Of a DNA stretch of 21,908 nucleotides, positions 8,801 to 14,652 are shown one piece after another. Source of the stretch: a virus; IMG/VR virus record IMGVR_UViG_3300042483_000460, positions 1 through 21,908 of that record. One strand, written 5' to 3'. The translations under genes were made by a program, and so were the position numbers. Below the pieces are notes generated by a model. It was not told where the DNA came from, ran no database searches, and worked only from the letters and a program-made list of their open reading frames with translations. Position 1 is the stretch's first letter; every line of letters starts with the position of its first letter.

Positions 8801-10368
8801 GAGCCTTGTTCTTGAACGGCATTTTCTGGGGTGGTTGTGGTTTCGGCTGCCAGCATCGCCTTGATCGCAAGGCGGCGCCGGTAAGATTCGAGAGTCTCGG
8901 CCTGATCCTCAGACAGCATCCCGCTGTCCTCGACAGCAATCAGCTGGTCGAGTTCATCCTGCTCATCGGTGGTCAGGCCGGTCTCGGGGGAGACAGCGGC
9001 GGGGGCGGCAGCTGGAGTGGGCGCAGGAGCAGGAGCAGGAGCAGGAGCGGGCGTAGGTGCCGGCTCAGGTGTTGGAGTGATGGTCGGAATCTTACCGGTC
9101 ACCTCGATCACGCCACCACCAGCCGGTGCTGGCAGCGTGACATCCGGAGGCATTTTCAATCCCAATGCCTCCTGGCGCTTCCTGACATCCTCCTCAGTGA
9201 TCTCAGGCTCGATGGCATAACCCTCGGTCGGCGTCGTATCTTCGATGCCGGTGACGGTCGCATTCGACAGCGGCAGCGGGTTCTTAGGATCGGCTCCATT
9301 GGCAGCGACGACAGCATTCGCGAGGTTGATGTCGCGTTTCGATCCGACCACGCCGCCGACCAAACCACCCGAGGCGCCACCGATGAAACCGGCCTCGGCA
9401 ACGCCATCCATGATCCCGCGTTCGGGATCGTAGATCGACTTGGCCGCCATGTTGCCAAGCGTCTGCTCGAGCGACTCCTGGAGACCTTCGCTTACCGCTC
9501 CTTCGATGCCGCCTCGAGCCATCTCCTGAACGCGCTTCGACGCGGTCTGAGGAATCAGGCGTTCGACGAGATTGGCGCTGTACTTGCCCAGCGTGCTGCG
9601 ACCAGCGGCGCCGGAGCGCATACCCGGGATTTTGCCAGCAGCACCCAGCGCACCCTCGGTGACAGCACCGATCGGGGCCGTGGCAAGGAACGCACGGTTC
9701 TTCAGCGTTTCGGCGCGGCTGCGAAGATCGGAGGCGGTGTCGTAATCACCAGCTGCCAATGCCTCGGCGATCCGTTGGTTGATCACCCGGTCGGCGTCTT
9801 CGGCACCGGCTTCACCAGCCTGGAGGCCATACAGCACGCCAGCACCGATGGGTCCACCTACCAACGCACCTGGAAGCACTGAGAGCGTGCTCCCGACTCC
9901 GCCCATAACCTGAGCGGGAATCGTTTCTTCGGCACCGGGAAGGCTAGGGAATGCCTCGGCGCCAAATTCACGAATCGCCCTGCCAGCTTGCGTAAGCGCC
10001 CCGGGGCCCTCGGGTTCAACGGTTTGCTGAATCGGCCGACCAGTGAAAGGATTGACCGTCGGAGGAGGGAAAAACTTTGCAGCCCGTTCAGCACCCTGGA
10101 GCATAAGCCCAGTGCCTTCGGTGAACGCCCTCGGAAGAGCGCCAGCCTGGGCCCCAACAGTCTCGAGTGTGCCGACTTCCCCAGCCCGAAACTTAGCAGC
10201 CTCCTCGGACTCCGTCTCCGCTGCCAACTCCTGCCGGCGTCGATCGAGCAACCCTTGACGGATCGCCTGGTAATTCTCACGGACGTAGGACTGGGCCTGT
10301 TCATCCGTAATGCCTTCAGGGAACGCGAGCCGGCCAAGCTCGCGTCCGAAATCGATCTCGATCGCCAT
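2839..10368 (-). CDS. Giant polyvalent/internal virion protein (2509 aa) with ADP-ribosyltransferase-like domain
   Basis: At 2509 residues this is one third of the window. Visible order: N-terminal FPEGITDEQAQSYVRENY segment (about 15-35); Gly/Ala-rich hydrophobic stretches (about 150-190 and 325-345); Pro-Ala linkers (about 432-460 and others); a conserved-looking block ELAGAKPRY...PSKRDSDYL (about 717-795); an IPGDGTYTVANTKQAL block (about 1035-1055); an ADP-ribosyltransferase-like domain (about 1253-1394); long helical regions; a C-terminal block WYAAVLSGTRTQVDNALNIA (from about 1924) through SFVRFASNYANELL (about 2140); and a hydrophobic segment 2190-2211 followed by DDDDEKK. I recall similar blocks in 'polyvalent' proteins of phages and mobile elements. 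Position after two putative internal virion genes suggests packaging and ejection with DNA. No lytic transglycosylase, peptidase or polymerase motif was found. The ATG has no strong ribosome binding site. Confidence 0.85.
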   Translation of the reverse strand: MAIEIDFGRELGRLAFPEGITDEQAQSYVRENYQAIRQGLLDRRRQELAAETESEEAAKFRAGEVGTLETVGAQAGALPRAFTEGTGLMLQGAERAAKFFPPPTVNPFTGRPIQQTVEPEGPGALTQAGRAIREFGAEAFPSLPGAEETIPAQVMGGVGSTLSVLPGALVGGPIGAGVLYGLQAGEAGAEDADRVINQRIAEALAAGDYDTASDLRSRAETLKNRAFLATAPIGAVTEGALGAAGKIPGMRSGAAGRSTLGKYSANLVERLIPQTASKRVQEMARGGIEGAVSEGLQESLEQTLGNMAAKSIYDPERGIMDGVAEAGFIGGASGGLVGGVVGSKRDINLANAVVAANGADPKNPLPLSNATVTGIEDTTPTEGYAIEPEITEEDVRKRQEALGLKMPPDVTLPAPAGGGVIEVTGKIPTITPTPEPAPTPAPAPAPAPAPTPAAAPAAVSPETGLTTDEQDELDQLIAVEDSGMLSEDQAETLESYRRRLAIKAMLAAETTTTPENAVQEQGSDEGVLRREGSQVGLQEVDRGGRPAEGGGTQVQGQAQGQAEGLTPLTDQETKDFINLEAQAMQWGSDYLTPDEQQRYEELGWRIDDLRKAGWSFDEQAGWTAPGQAPAPAPAAVTPSPVIQAKLDPDNVVRDALQAAGNDPVKAAAMIVADLENITGRELRASYQEAVNRLQKMVQKPAPAPATKPESEIHAAKLPKELAGAKPRYNFATAVYQPTFASDFDRAAFILAQTTPSKRDSDYLAWAKKVSGLTENQIRQHGNELRFQMRQQVRQTPGGTQQKPAALPVAQQPITAVAVASAAEQRPAVTAPAPAPAPAPGTVQAPKTARDLAEDLALLRAQKPRPLKKLYGPNPTEKQKEAYKAAMSDWNKQYRKVAQLHKRTLDQENANRTSKVRPASPGEQTQSPAAAATPMQEGIDNIKYVSEPVAQARGGGMDAKDAKEKLVQQLERAVEAAPADSDQQYRDLISAGQTDLEERFKTVNDKNMGEGFEAKYRKAHELGKQLLAKYGPSVPKVTIEIPGDGTYTVANTKQALNQVLDKARKLNTSMAKGPVRAPAAARKPERPKEALMRMAKQATQVYGKNAAAKLREQANNADLDLTDEQRNDLRVVADMLTPVAKSTAQSAIDAIDKINKGLSENQYSDPLFLTPLAKLVLQIAKSLIKAGIAVDQAIRQAIAQAREQLPDDPTNDAQLEERLIRDAEYTAAVASGDMAAAQRMVDEAAYAAGYDTRPYYHGTNAVWNEYEDVGASTAGGRMLRRDVPGAAPIFVSSDPDVAESYGENVKKLFIDFGAPGKRVRIDANGSTWRSVYDQVANAFNEGAQSVLVSNVVDSTFQADVLPSDVVSVIYPEQIKSADPVTRDDQGNIVPLSQRFQSSTADIRGSAAGSAQLALQNAIATTSIETPAQQTAGVQAAAEAQSRDLGPNPSGKPATLEEATAEVRDAIGQLIESITPKAGFTGGPSASDSLKRLLREIPPAVLQSAALIAQRVYRETRDWAKATQAGIEEIFSRIKVADIEDTRAGFSEFIQGVNVPGSVPATPPQPAAGQERVDSRGYFTGQINPETVENWQTESKRVIDSFGTDMEAAFRWAATTDMGADAREFVFKQIMERAFTQIARANNPIELARAEDLLRRVQSTWKSSGTQLGQAFAARAAAIDSIWYLHPLLAFRDLVRERQAQLPFPQFTSDQVRQWLQASGRQAIEELRLQMQDANNAFGREFRRITKDVLRREDINWADILTASDQRQGSMQYRILEEILSQPGLRNLPPRGISEIVKLFSEAWGREQERIFRNEFRKQVPLPTVKKDDREKIFRSIPRILRYSNIAMMKDGVETRLLWDQAFRNAVAPQFGVAAIDGTTARKLTALAQKAQSAAGINRDEIVQQMFRLMQKEGGINWKDILRDYWYAAVLSGTRTQVDNALNIANGALNTAMFAGMAGTQGGKVLKAAGKGLSEAIKDFWPILWKGELYRSVSFNPDVPGNSLEGLQESRNLFLRGISQLKYVSRLMQALDHMTALMSDSASKAYTLAKTDPKLLETYLLPSATTVADARARAIAEGTRPELVNRRTREIIEEALPLEVLLTARDIRQMSTFTETPQGLAGAIYQGVNAAERQLPGLKFLSGTSFVRFASNYANELLNYFAPVALWRWYQSAPGRQDTALGLKYSEARRDLLLSKLALGTALTGFAAALFLGDDDDEKKRAIDITGSFKSLSPEKRNQLLAEGRQPYSIRVGDTYISYRQLGFGGVLGAIGELRDQQLFSPEKYSKQGLADKLLDGFVSGALIIKDASSIAALTEFLGFANAYKYDVSQTIEKATPKYLSRLAGSVIPNIMKEADAWIDSSIYRAEPGNLGMEYFLQQVPFARQSIGPGPILNVLGEPVQVERYPYSRWLKFRKEDKAWNTLGQLASKGVFMPTPNITVTVKENGERRRMNRDEAYTYQKDVGQRYRTWIERNGDRLLNMKPDDAAEVIDKAADRMRADAREKIQQKVRR
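6187..6612 (-). other. ADP-ribosyltransferase-like domain inside the giant protein
   Basis: Residues about 1253-1394 of the giant protein carry the three landmarks of an H-Y-E type ADP-ribosyltransferase. These are PYYHGTNAVW with His1256, IFVSSDPDVAESYGE with Tyr1300, and IYPEQIKSADP with Glu1371/Gln1372. The domain ends GNIVPLSQRF. The order, spacing and the closing 'QIKSADP...GN-PLS-RF' pattern match ADP-ribosyltransferase-like domains that I recall from large phage and plasmid proteins. If active it would transfer ADP-ribose from NAD+ to a target. GC over 6181-6660 is about 49% by hand count, against about 65% in sampled flanking lines such as 3001-3060 and 4741-4800. That suggests the domain was acquired separately. 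Activity is not shown by sequence alone. Confidence 0.65.
8673..8822 (-). CDS. Nested small gene, 49-aa 'MPFKNKAQ' protein, in another frame of the giant gene
   Basis: A complete 49-codon frame lies inside the giant gene on the same strand but in a different phase. It starts MPFKNKAQMKACFAAKDPKW, continues DCKKWIEEGGLPK and ends in a Lys-rich tail. I recall short phage proteins beginning MPFKxKAQ with a similar DPKWDCKKW segment; their function is unknown. Coding statistics favour this frame: 45 of 49 third positions are G or C, whereas over the same bases the giant frame has about 22 of 49 and gives a low-complexity Gln/Gly/Glu stretch (residues about 516-565). The ATG has no clear Shine-Dalgarno sequence, so expression is uncertain. 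An in-frame extension to 8939 exists but its upstream part looks non-coding. It could be an inserted cassette that the giant frame now reads through as linker. Confidence 0.6.
   Translation of the reverse strand: MPFKNKAQMKACFAAKDPKWDCKKWIEEGGLPKAEGPKSKGKPKAKRKG
9023..9046. repeat. GCAGGA hexamer tandem repeat, four copies
   Basis: Four perfect tandem copies of GCAGGA lie in the giant gene, where they encode part of the first Pro-Ala linker (about residues 441-449). A related 14-mer, GGTGCAGGCGCCGG, occurs at 7859 and 8258, with a 13/14 copy at 7871, all in other Pro-Ala linkers of the same gene. Such repeats can change copy number by slippage and give linkers of variable length. Confidence 0.8.
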
Positions 10369-10379
10369 GGTCTTGAGTG

Positions 10380-11420
10380 TTATCGGCTCGGAAGCGGAGG
10401 CAAACCTTGAATTGATCGCAAGTCGATCACGCGGTTGGTGCCTTGAGGAATCGCAGGTGCCGCAGCGCCAGTGCGAACACCACGGCGTTCAGCACGGCGT
10501 TTGCGCTCGAGTGCGAGGTCGGCTTGAATGTCTTCAGGAGTCCGGCCGATCGCAAAAGCAGTATCCTCAACGACTTCCAGATTACCCTGATCGTTGCGGC
10601 GAAGATTGAAGTCTTCGATGCCTTTGTCCTGAAGGCTTTGCAGCTGCTTCTGAGCGGCATCGATGTCGTCAAAGATGCCGGGTTCCTTGGGTTCAGTGGC
10701 CGCTCGTTTCTTTGCGATTTCAGCCGCCCGCTCGGGCGTGATCGGAATCCTGAGTTTCGCTCCATCAATCTCGACCGTTTCGGTCCCGAGGTTCTCCGGT
10801 TTGGCCGGCTTGGGCATGGCCCGCATCCGCGCCAAAGGACCCGGCTGGAACCGCTGACCATCGACCATCACATCCTGGGACGTGTCTCGAGGTTCAGTAA
10901 GAAGATCCGGAGCGAGACCGAATGCAGGCGGAGTCTCTTCACCGGTGGGGACGTAGCCGGCGGACATCAAGGCCCGCTGGGTAGCGCGCCGCTCGGCCAT
11001 GCGTTTGCCGAGTGTGGTAGCACGACCTCGGAGAAATTCCGGAGAGGCCAGAATATCCGGAGACAGCGGCCCGGGAGCCTCACCTTCTCCTGCCAGCATT
11101 CCAGCAGCTTCGGCGAATCGACCGGTCTGCTGGCGACTCTGAGCAGCCCTAGCGGAAGCAGCGTAATCGATCTCGCCGTCTGGACCGAGAACCACGTCCT
11201 GACCGAACTGACCGGCAGCACGCTCGAACCGTGCTTTCCTGGCATCAGCACGCGCCGCCTCACGCTCGGCGATCACGTCCTGATAATACTGCTGGCGAAT
11301 GCGCGCCTCTTCCTGCCGCGCCAGGATCTCGTCGGCGCGACGTTGACGCTCCTGGGCAAGGCGGGCACCCGCCATGTACGAAGCTCCGATGTTTTCGAGT
11401 CCTGAGAATGGGTTCGCCAT
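10380..11420 (-). CDS. Putative internal virion protein, coiled-coil (346 aa)
   Basis: This 346-residue protein has an N-terminal MANPFSGLENIGASYMAGAR segment followed by a long Arg/Glu/Ala-rich coiled coil (about 20-75: QERQRRADEILARQEEARIR and on). The remainder is polar, with many Pro and Gly and a helical stretch at about 225-320. No enzymatic motif is visible. The start is the best supported in the virion block: GGGAGG lies 9 bases before the ATG. Only 3 bp separate it from the preceding stop, and 11 bp separate its stop from the giant gene. In podoviruses the genes between tail-tube components and the largest virion protein usually encode ejected internal proteins, so that role is inferred from position and composition only. 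Confidence 0.7.
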   Translation of the reverse strand: MANPFSGLENIGASYMAGARLAQERQRRADEILARQEEARIRQQYYQDVIAEREAARADARKARFERAAGQFGQDVVLGPDGEIDYAASARAAQSRQQTGRFAEAAGMLAGEGEAPGPLSPDILASPEFLRGRATTLGKRMAERRATQRALMSAGYVPTGEETPPAFGLAPDLLTEPRDTSQDVMVDGQRFQPGPLARMRAMPKPAKPENLGTETVEIDGAKLRIPITPERAAEIAKKRAATEPKEPGIFDDIDAAQKQLQSLQDKGIEDFNLRRNDQGNLEVVEDTAFAIGRTPEDIQADLALERKRRAERRGVRTGAAAPAIPQGTNRVIDLRSIQGLPPLPSR

Positions 11421-11423
11421 AAA

Positions 11424-12155
11424 TTAACCTCCCATGAGTTTGCGTTGAGTCGAGACCAAGTCGCTTTCGCCGCCGGTGCCCTTGGCCCCCAGCTGGGCAA
11501 AACCAAGATTGGTCAGGCCGGATCCGAGAGACCCAAGCCCCTGCCCAACGACGCCACCCGCAGACGGCATACTAGCCACGCCGGCCAGCGCGTTCATGCG
11601 GGAAATGCGTTCCTGCTCGCGCAACTGAGCCAGCTGCTGCGGCGTGAACTCGTAGTTCGACAGCGGCGCCATCGGGGTGGTCCCGAGAATGTCCGAGAAC
11701 AGGCGAGCGCCTTCCTGCTGCGCTTGAAGCGTGGTCCTGCCGATGTCGCGAGCAGTGAGGCCCTGGGCCGCCTTGCTGCCAGCAAACCCGCCCTCGAGCG
11801 CCTTGGCTGCGCTCTTGCGCTGGATCTGACTTACAACGTCAGGCGGAAGCTCGCCACGAAGCAATGCCAAAGCATTCTGAGCCCTGGCAGCCTGAGCCTG
11901 CTCATACCCAGGAATCGAAATCCCGAGATTTTCGAGAAGCTGCTGGCGAGTCACCGCAGTGCGCTGTGATTCCAACTCACGCGTGCGCGGTGCCAGCTGC
12001 TCGGCCTCGCCAACGATGGCTGGAATGTCCAATCCTGGCGTCTCGGCGGCTTGGCGCGCCTGCCTTCGTGCGGAGCTTGCAGACGATGCCTGAAGCCCCA
12101 TCCCAACGCCAGCAGTGGCCACACCTGCCGCAATAGCTGTTCCTACAAATGACAT
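11424..12155 (-). CDS. Putative internal virion/DNA-ejection protein (243 aa)
   Basis: This 243-residue protein opens with a small-residue hydrophobic segment (MSFVGTAIAAGVATAGVGMG, residues 1-20). It is followed by a Ser/Ala/Arg helix (SSASSARRQARQAAE) and then predicted helices rich in Gln, Ala and Leu. A Gly-rich stretch (about 200-225) precedes the C-terminus. This architecture is like the small internal core proteins of T7-like and P22-like podoviruses, which help open a channel for DNA entry; no specific homolog is claimed. Its start overlaps the end of the cupin-like gene by 13 bp and has only a distant GAGGGA, so translation is probably coupled. It precedes the other putative internal protein and the giant protein, consistent with an ejection-protein set. 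Confidence 0.65.
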   Translation of the reverse strand: MSFVGTAIAAGVATAGVGMGLQASSASSARRQARQAAETPGLDIPAIVGEAEQLAPRTRELESQRTAVTRQQLLENLGISIPGYEQAQAARAQNALALLRGELPPDVVSQIQRKSAAKALEGGFAGSKAAQGLTARDIGRTTLQAQQEGARLFSDILGTTPMAPLSNYEFTPQQLAQLREQERISRMNALAGVASMPSAGGVVGQGLGSLGSGLTNLGFAQLGAKGTGGESDLVSTQRKLMGG

Positions 12156-12592
12156 GGTAAGTATTTGTTGTCCCTCATGTAAGTGAGGTCGTTTTTGATC
12201 TCTTCGTGATCTTTTTTGTTCTCAGGATTCGGATGCACCGTGATCCAAACGGTGTCCTCATGGATCAAAATTGCCCGTCGCGTCTGCGGCAAGGTGATGC
12301 CGTGTGTTGGCGCCGTGTATGTCGCCAACCCTTCGGTTTCACTGATCACCGTGAGCTTTCCTTTCATCAGAAAAAACGGGTGATCGAACTTGTGAATCCG
12401 ACTGGTGATGATCGACCCAGCTGGCGCGAAAATTTCCCGCACGTACATCCCCACGGGGTAGGTATGTTTCAATGGACACTCCTGCTGCGGCTTGTCCGCG
12501 ACAAACGCCTCCCACCGATCTAGGCGGTCATCAAAGCAGATGCCGTCGTCGGTCAGGAACTCCAACCAGGTGATGGGCTTCTCGACCTCCAT
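12143..12592 (-). CDS. Cupin-like phage protein (149 aa)
   Basis: This 149-residue protein has a beta-rich core from about 50 to 122. Its segments are MYVREIFAPAGSIITSRIHK, HPFFLMKGKLTVI and HEDTVWITVH. This matches a cupin-type barrel that I recall from many tailed phages, with the conserved 'REIF-PAG', 'K/R-IHK--H' and 'HEDTVW-T-H' blocks. Candidate metal ligands are His67, His71, His111 and His120; the canonical cupin Glu is absent. No function is established. It sits between the adaptor-like and internal virion genes, so it may be a minor virion or assembly protein. A GGAGG lies 9 bases before the ATG, which overlaps the preceding TGA by one base. GC is about 54% (hand count over 12181-12600), lower than neighbours, hinting at separate acquisition. 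Confidence 0.7.
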   Translation of the reverse strand: MEVEKPITWLEFLTDDGICFDDRLDRWEAFVADKPQQECPLKHTYPVGMYVREIFAPAGSIITSRIHKFDHPFFLMKGKLTVISETEGLATYTAPTHGITLPQTRRAILIHEDTVWITVHPNPENKKDHEEIKNDLTYMRDNKYLPCHL

Positions 12593-13683
12593 CAGATGAA
12601 TCCTCCGAACCGATATTGAATCTTGGCAGAGCCGTATGGCTGCACGTTGATCACGCTGCGCTCATTCGGGCTGTACGCCTCAAGCTCATTGCGGAGCGAC
12701 CGGAGAGCCAGCTGGATCTCGCGCTCGGCCTCCGTGTACTGGTTTCGGTCCTCCTTCTGGATGGCCTTCATCATGTGCTTGATGGCCTGAAGGTTGCCGA
12801 TGAACAGCCAATCCGAATCCACGACGGCCGGGATGAACTCCAGGCGCACGATGGCTTCGATGACCGTGTTCGTGCAGTTCTCCTCGGGCGGGACGCATCC
12901 GTCGCCGTGGTCGATGCAGCAGTTGTCCTGACTCGAGTTGCAGCCGGCCGTGCCGCCGCAGACCTCGGGCATATTGATCAGGTAGGTGCGGCGATACTCG
13001 GGGTTTTCCTCGCTCGGCCCCCAGACGGCAACCTGAGTGGAAAGCGTCGTGGTCGGGTTGTAGGCCACGATCGTGATTCGACCCTGGGTCAGCGGCTTCT
13101 GGGCGCCGTTCAGGCCCGGCTGCTTGAAGAGGTTCGTGGTTTCAACGAACGGCGTGATAGCAGGATTCGGCAACGTGACGTACTCGCCCCAGACATACTC
13201 GCCGCTCACGGTGTCGAGCGTGCGGATCGGCTCGTTGGTCGCGGGGTCGATGCCCTGAAGCAGGATCCGCTTGCCAGCATCGGCTGTCAGAGACGGGTAC
13301 ACCCGGAACTTGCAGTTGCCCACCGAGTCCCGGAACTGGGTCACCATGCCGCGATCCAGCAGCTGGTCCTGCTCGCAGCCCTCACGGCCACAACCGGTGC
13401 GCGGGGCGCGCTCGTCGGTCTGGAACTCGTACCACTGGTTCTGGATCGGGATGTTGTACCCGCAGACGTTCATCGCCTCGATCGTCTTGACCTCGCGAGG
13501 CCAGGTGATGCAGCCGGCGGTGACACAGATGCGGAGCTTCTTGTAGGTGCCCCACCACTTGCCCATGTCGGCCAGGCGCGCCTGAGCCTCGTTCAGCAGC
13601 TGGACAAAGCGATCGTCGCAGGTGGCCAGTCCGACAGCCTGCGGGATCGTGGAGTTCTTGGCCTGGGCGAGGGTCTTTCTCAT
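12592..13683 (-). CDS. Putative head-tail adaptor / tail-tube protein, cysteine-rich (363 aa)
   Basis: This 363-residue protein has an N-terminal helix with the LLNEAQARLADMGKWWGTYK segment (29-48), a beta-rich middle, and a C-terminal helical hairpin (about 295-337: HMMKAIQKEDRNQYTEAERE and on). It ends in a beta strand, INVQPYGSAKIQYRFGGF. Together with the adjacent nozzle-like gene this suggests an adaptor or gateway protein of a short tail, but I cannot match a family with certainty. It has 13 cysteines, six of them in a loop at 242-270 (C242, C248, C255, C256, C263, C270) and more at 98 and 103. Zinc or disulfide stabilisation is possible. The ATG follows the fibre stop by 1 bp and lacks a clear Shine-Dalgarno sequence. 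Confidence 0.6.
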   Translation of the reverse strand: MRKTLAQAKNSTIPQAVGLATCDDRFVQLLNEAQARLADMGKWWGTYKKLRICVTAGCITWPREVKTIEAMNVCGYNIPIQNQWYEFQTDERAPRTGCGREGCEQDQLLDRGMVTQFRDSVGNCKFRVYPSLTADAGKRILLQGIDPATNEPIRTLDTVSGEYVWGEYVTLPNPAITPFVETTNLFKQPGLNGAQKPLTQGRITIVAYNPTTTLSTQVAVWGPSEENPEYRRTYLINMPEVCGGTAGCNSSQDNCCIDHGDGCVPPEENCTNTVIEAIVRLEFIPAVVDSDWLFIGNLQAIKHMMKAIQKEDRNQYTEAEREIQLALRSLRNELEAYSPNERSVINVQPYGSAKIQYRFGGFI

Positions 13684-13684
13684 G

Positions 13685-14650
13685 TTATCGAATGGCTCGG
13701 GCCATCACCTTCCATTTGGCTTCGTTGATCACGGTCAAAACTCCGGTGGTTTTTCCGTTCACTTGAATCCCTGAAACTACGCTGCCGCGAACCATTCCGA
13801 TCACGGTAGAATTTGAATACGAAGTAATGCGATGGTCCGTTTCTGAAAGGTCGGTTCGCATTATGCTTCCAACCGGTATGTAGTCATTCAAGGCATACGT
13901 CGCATCACCACCTGCGTCGGTGCAGATAATTCCGACATCCCAAGTCAACGGATCAACTCCAAGACCATGTGAAAACGTCACCGCAGAACCCGCCGCCGGA
14001 ATCGCCTGATAGCTTGCAACCGGCGTGATGTAGCCGCTCTCCCACACCGTCGCGGGAGTCGAGTTGGTACGGAGGAACTGGCGATCGGTTCCAGGAGTGA
14101 ACGATGAAGGACCGATATTCAGACCCGGATTCAGCAGCTGGAATTGCGTGCCGTCGTAGACCACCACGCACATCTTGTTCGCAACAATGTCGTTCGCGAC
14201 CAGTGCAGTGGTTCCGAACTTCGTGATCGCCTTGGCCGCCAAGCCATCGACCGCCAGCGTCGTGGCTCCCGTGTTGGCAGCGTTCGCAATGAACGCGTAG
14301 CACACGCCGGGTCGGTACGCCTGATTCACGCCAGGAGAGGCCGGGGTCAGCGTCAGCGTGTAGGCGTTAGCGGCGCCACCACCAACGCCATAGGTGAACT
14401 GAGTCGAAACGCGAGCCCACCCTGCCGGCGCTGTGCTGTTGTACTTCAGCACTTCGACCGGATTCTGGTTGGCGTCCAACCGCAGCCAATACAAGCCAAG
14501 CGAAGCAGGGGCAACGGTGTTGGCCGACCATTCTGGAGACGTGATGATCTGACCAATCAGCGCCTGCGCGTAGGCGTCAAGGCGATCCTGCTCGCTGGCG
14601 TAGCATTGGGGAGGCGGAAGAGTCCCGGCTGAGATATCAATGGTTGCCAT
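13685..14650 (-). CDS. Putative tail fibre / receptor-binding protein (321 aa)
   Basis: The 321-residue protein is Ala/Thr/Gly-rich with little charge, typical of fibres. Residues about 95-175 hold a repeat-like beta segment common in phage fibres (YTLTLTPASPGVNQAYRPGV, then FIANAANTGATTLAVDG and VVVYDGTQFQLLN). The C-terminal part (about 224-321) begins FSHGLGVDPLTWDVGIIC and ends KWKVMARAIR, resembling tail-fibre tip domains. GC drops to about 48% over 13741-13980, against 65-68% in sampled lines just upstream (13981-14040, 14221-14280). That marks the tip as a likely exchanged module. Two bases separate the start from the tailspike stop. It probably works with the tailspike in host recognition. 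It could alternatively be a spike adaptor or head decoration. Confidence 0.65.
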   Translation of the reverse strand: MATIDISAGTLPPPQCYASEQDRLDAYAQALIGQIITSPEWSANTVAPASLGLYWLRLDANQNPVEVLKYNSTAPAGWARVSTQFTYGVGGGAANAYTLTLTPASPGVNQAYRPGVCYAFIANAANTGATTLAVDGLAAKAITKFGTTALVANDIVANKMCVVVYDGTQFQLLNPGLNIGPSSFTPGTDRQFLRTNSTPATVWESGYITPVASYQAIPAAGSAVTFSHGLGVDPLTWDVGIICTDAGGDATYALNDYIPVGSIMRTDLSETDHRITSYSNSTVIGMVRGSVVSGIQVNGKTTGVLTVINEAKWKVMARAIR

Positions 14651-14652
14651 GG

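Noticed and set aside
8823-8939. Longer start for the nested small gene (88 codons in total)
   Set aside because: The extra N-terminal part is Arg/Cys/Leu-rich shadow sequence; the recognisable protein begins at the ATG at 8822.
12173-12188. Small hairpin CCTCA-N6-TGAGG near the end of the cupin gene
   Set aside because: A 5-bp stem inside coding sequence, without a U-tract, is not a terminator; it could be chance.
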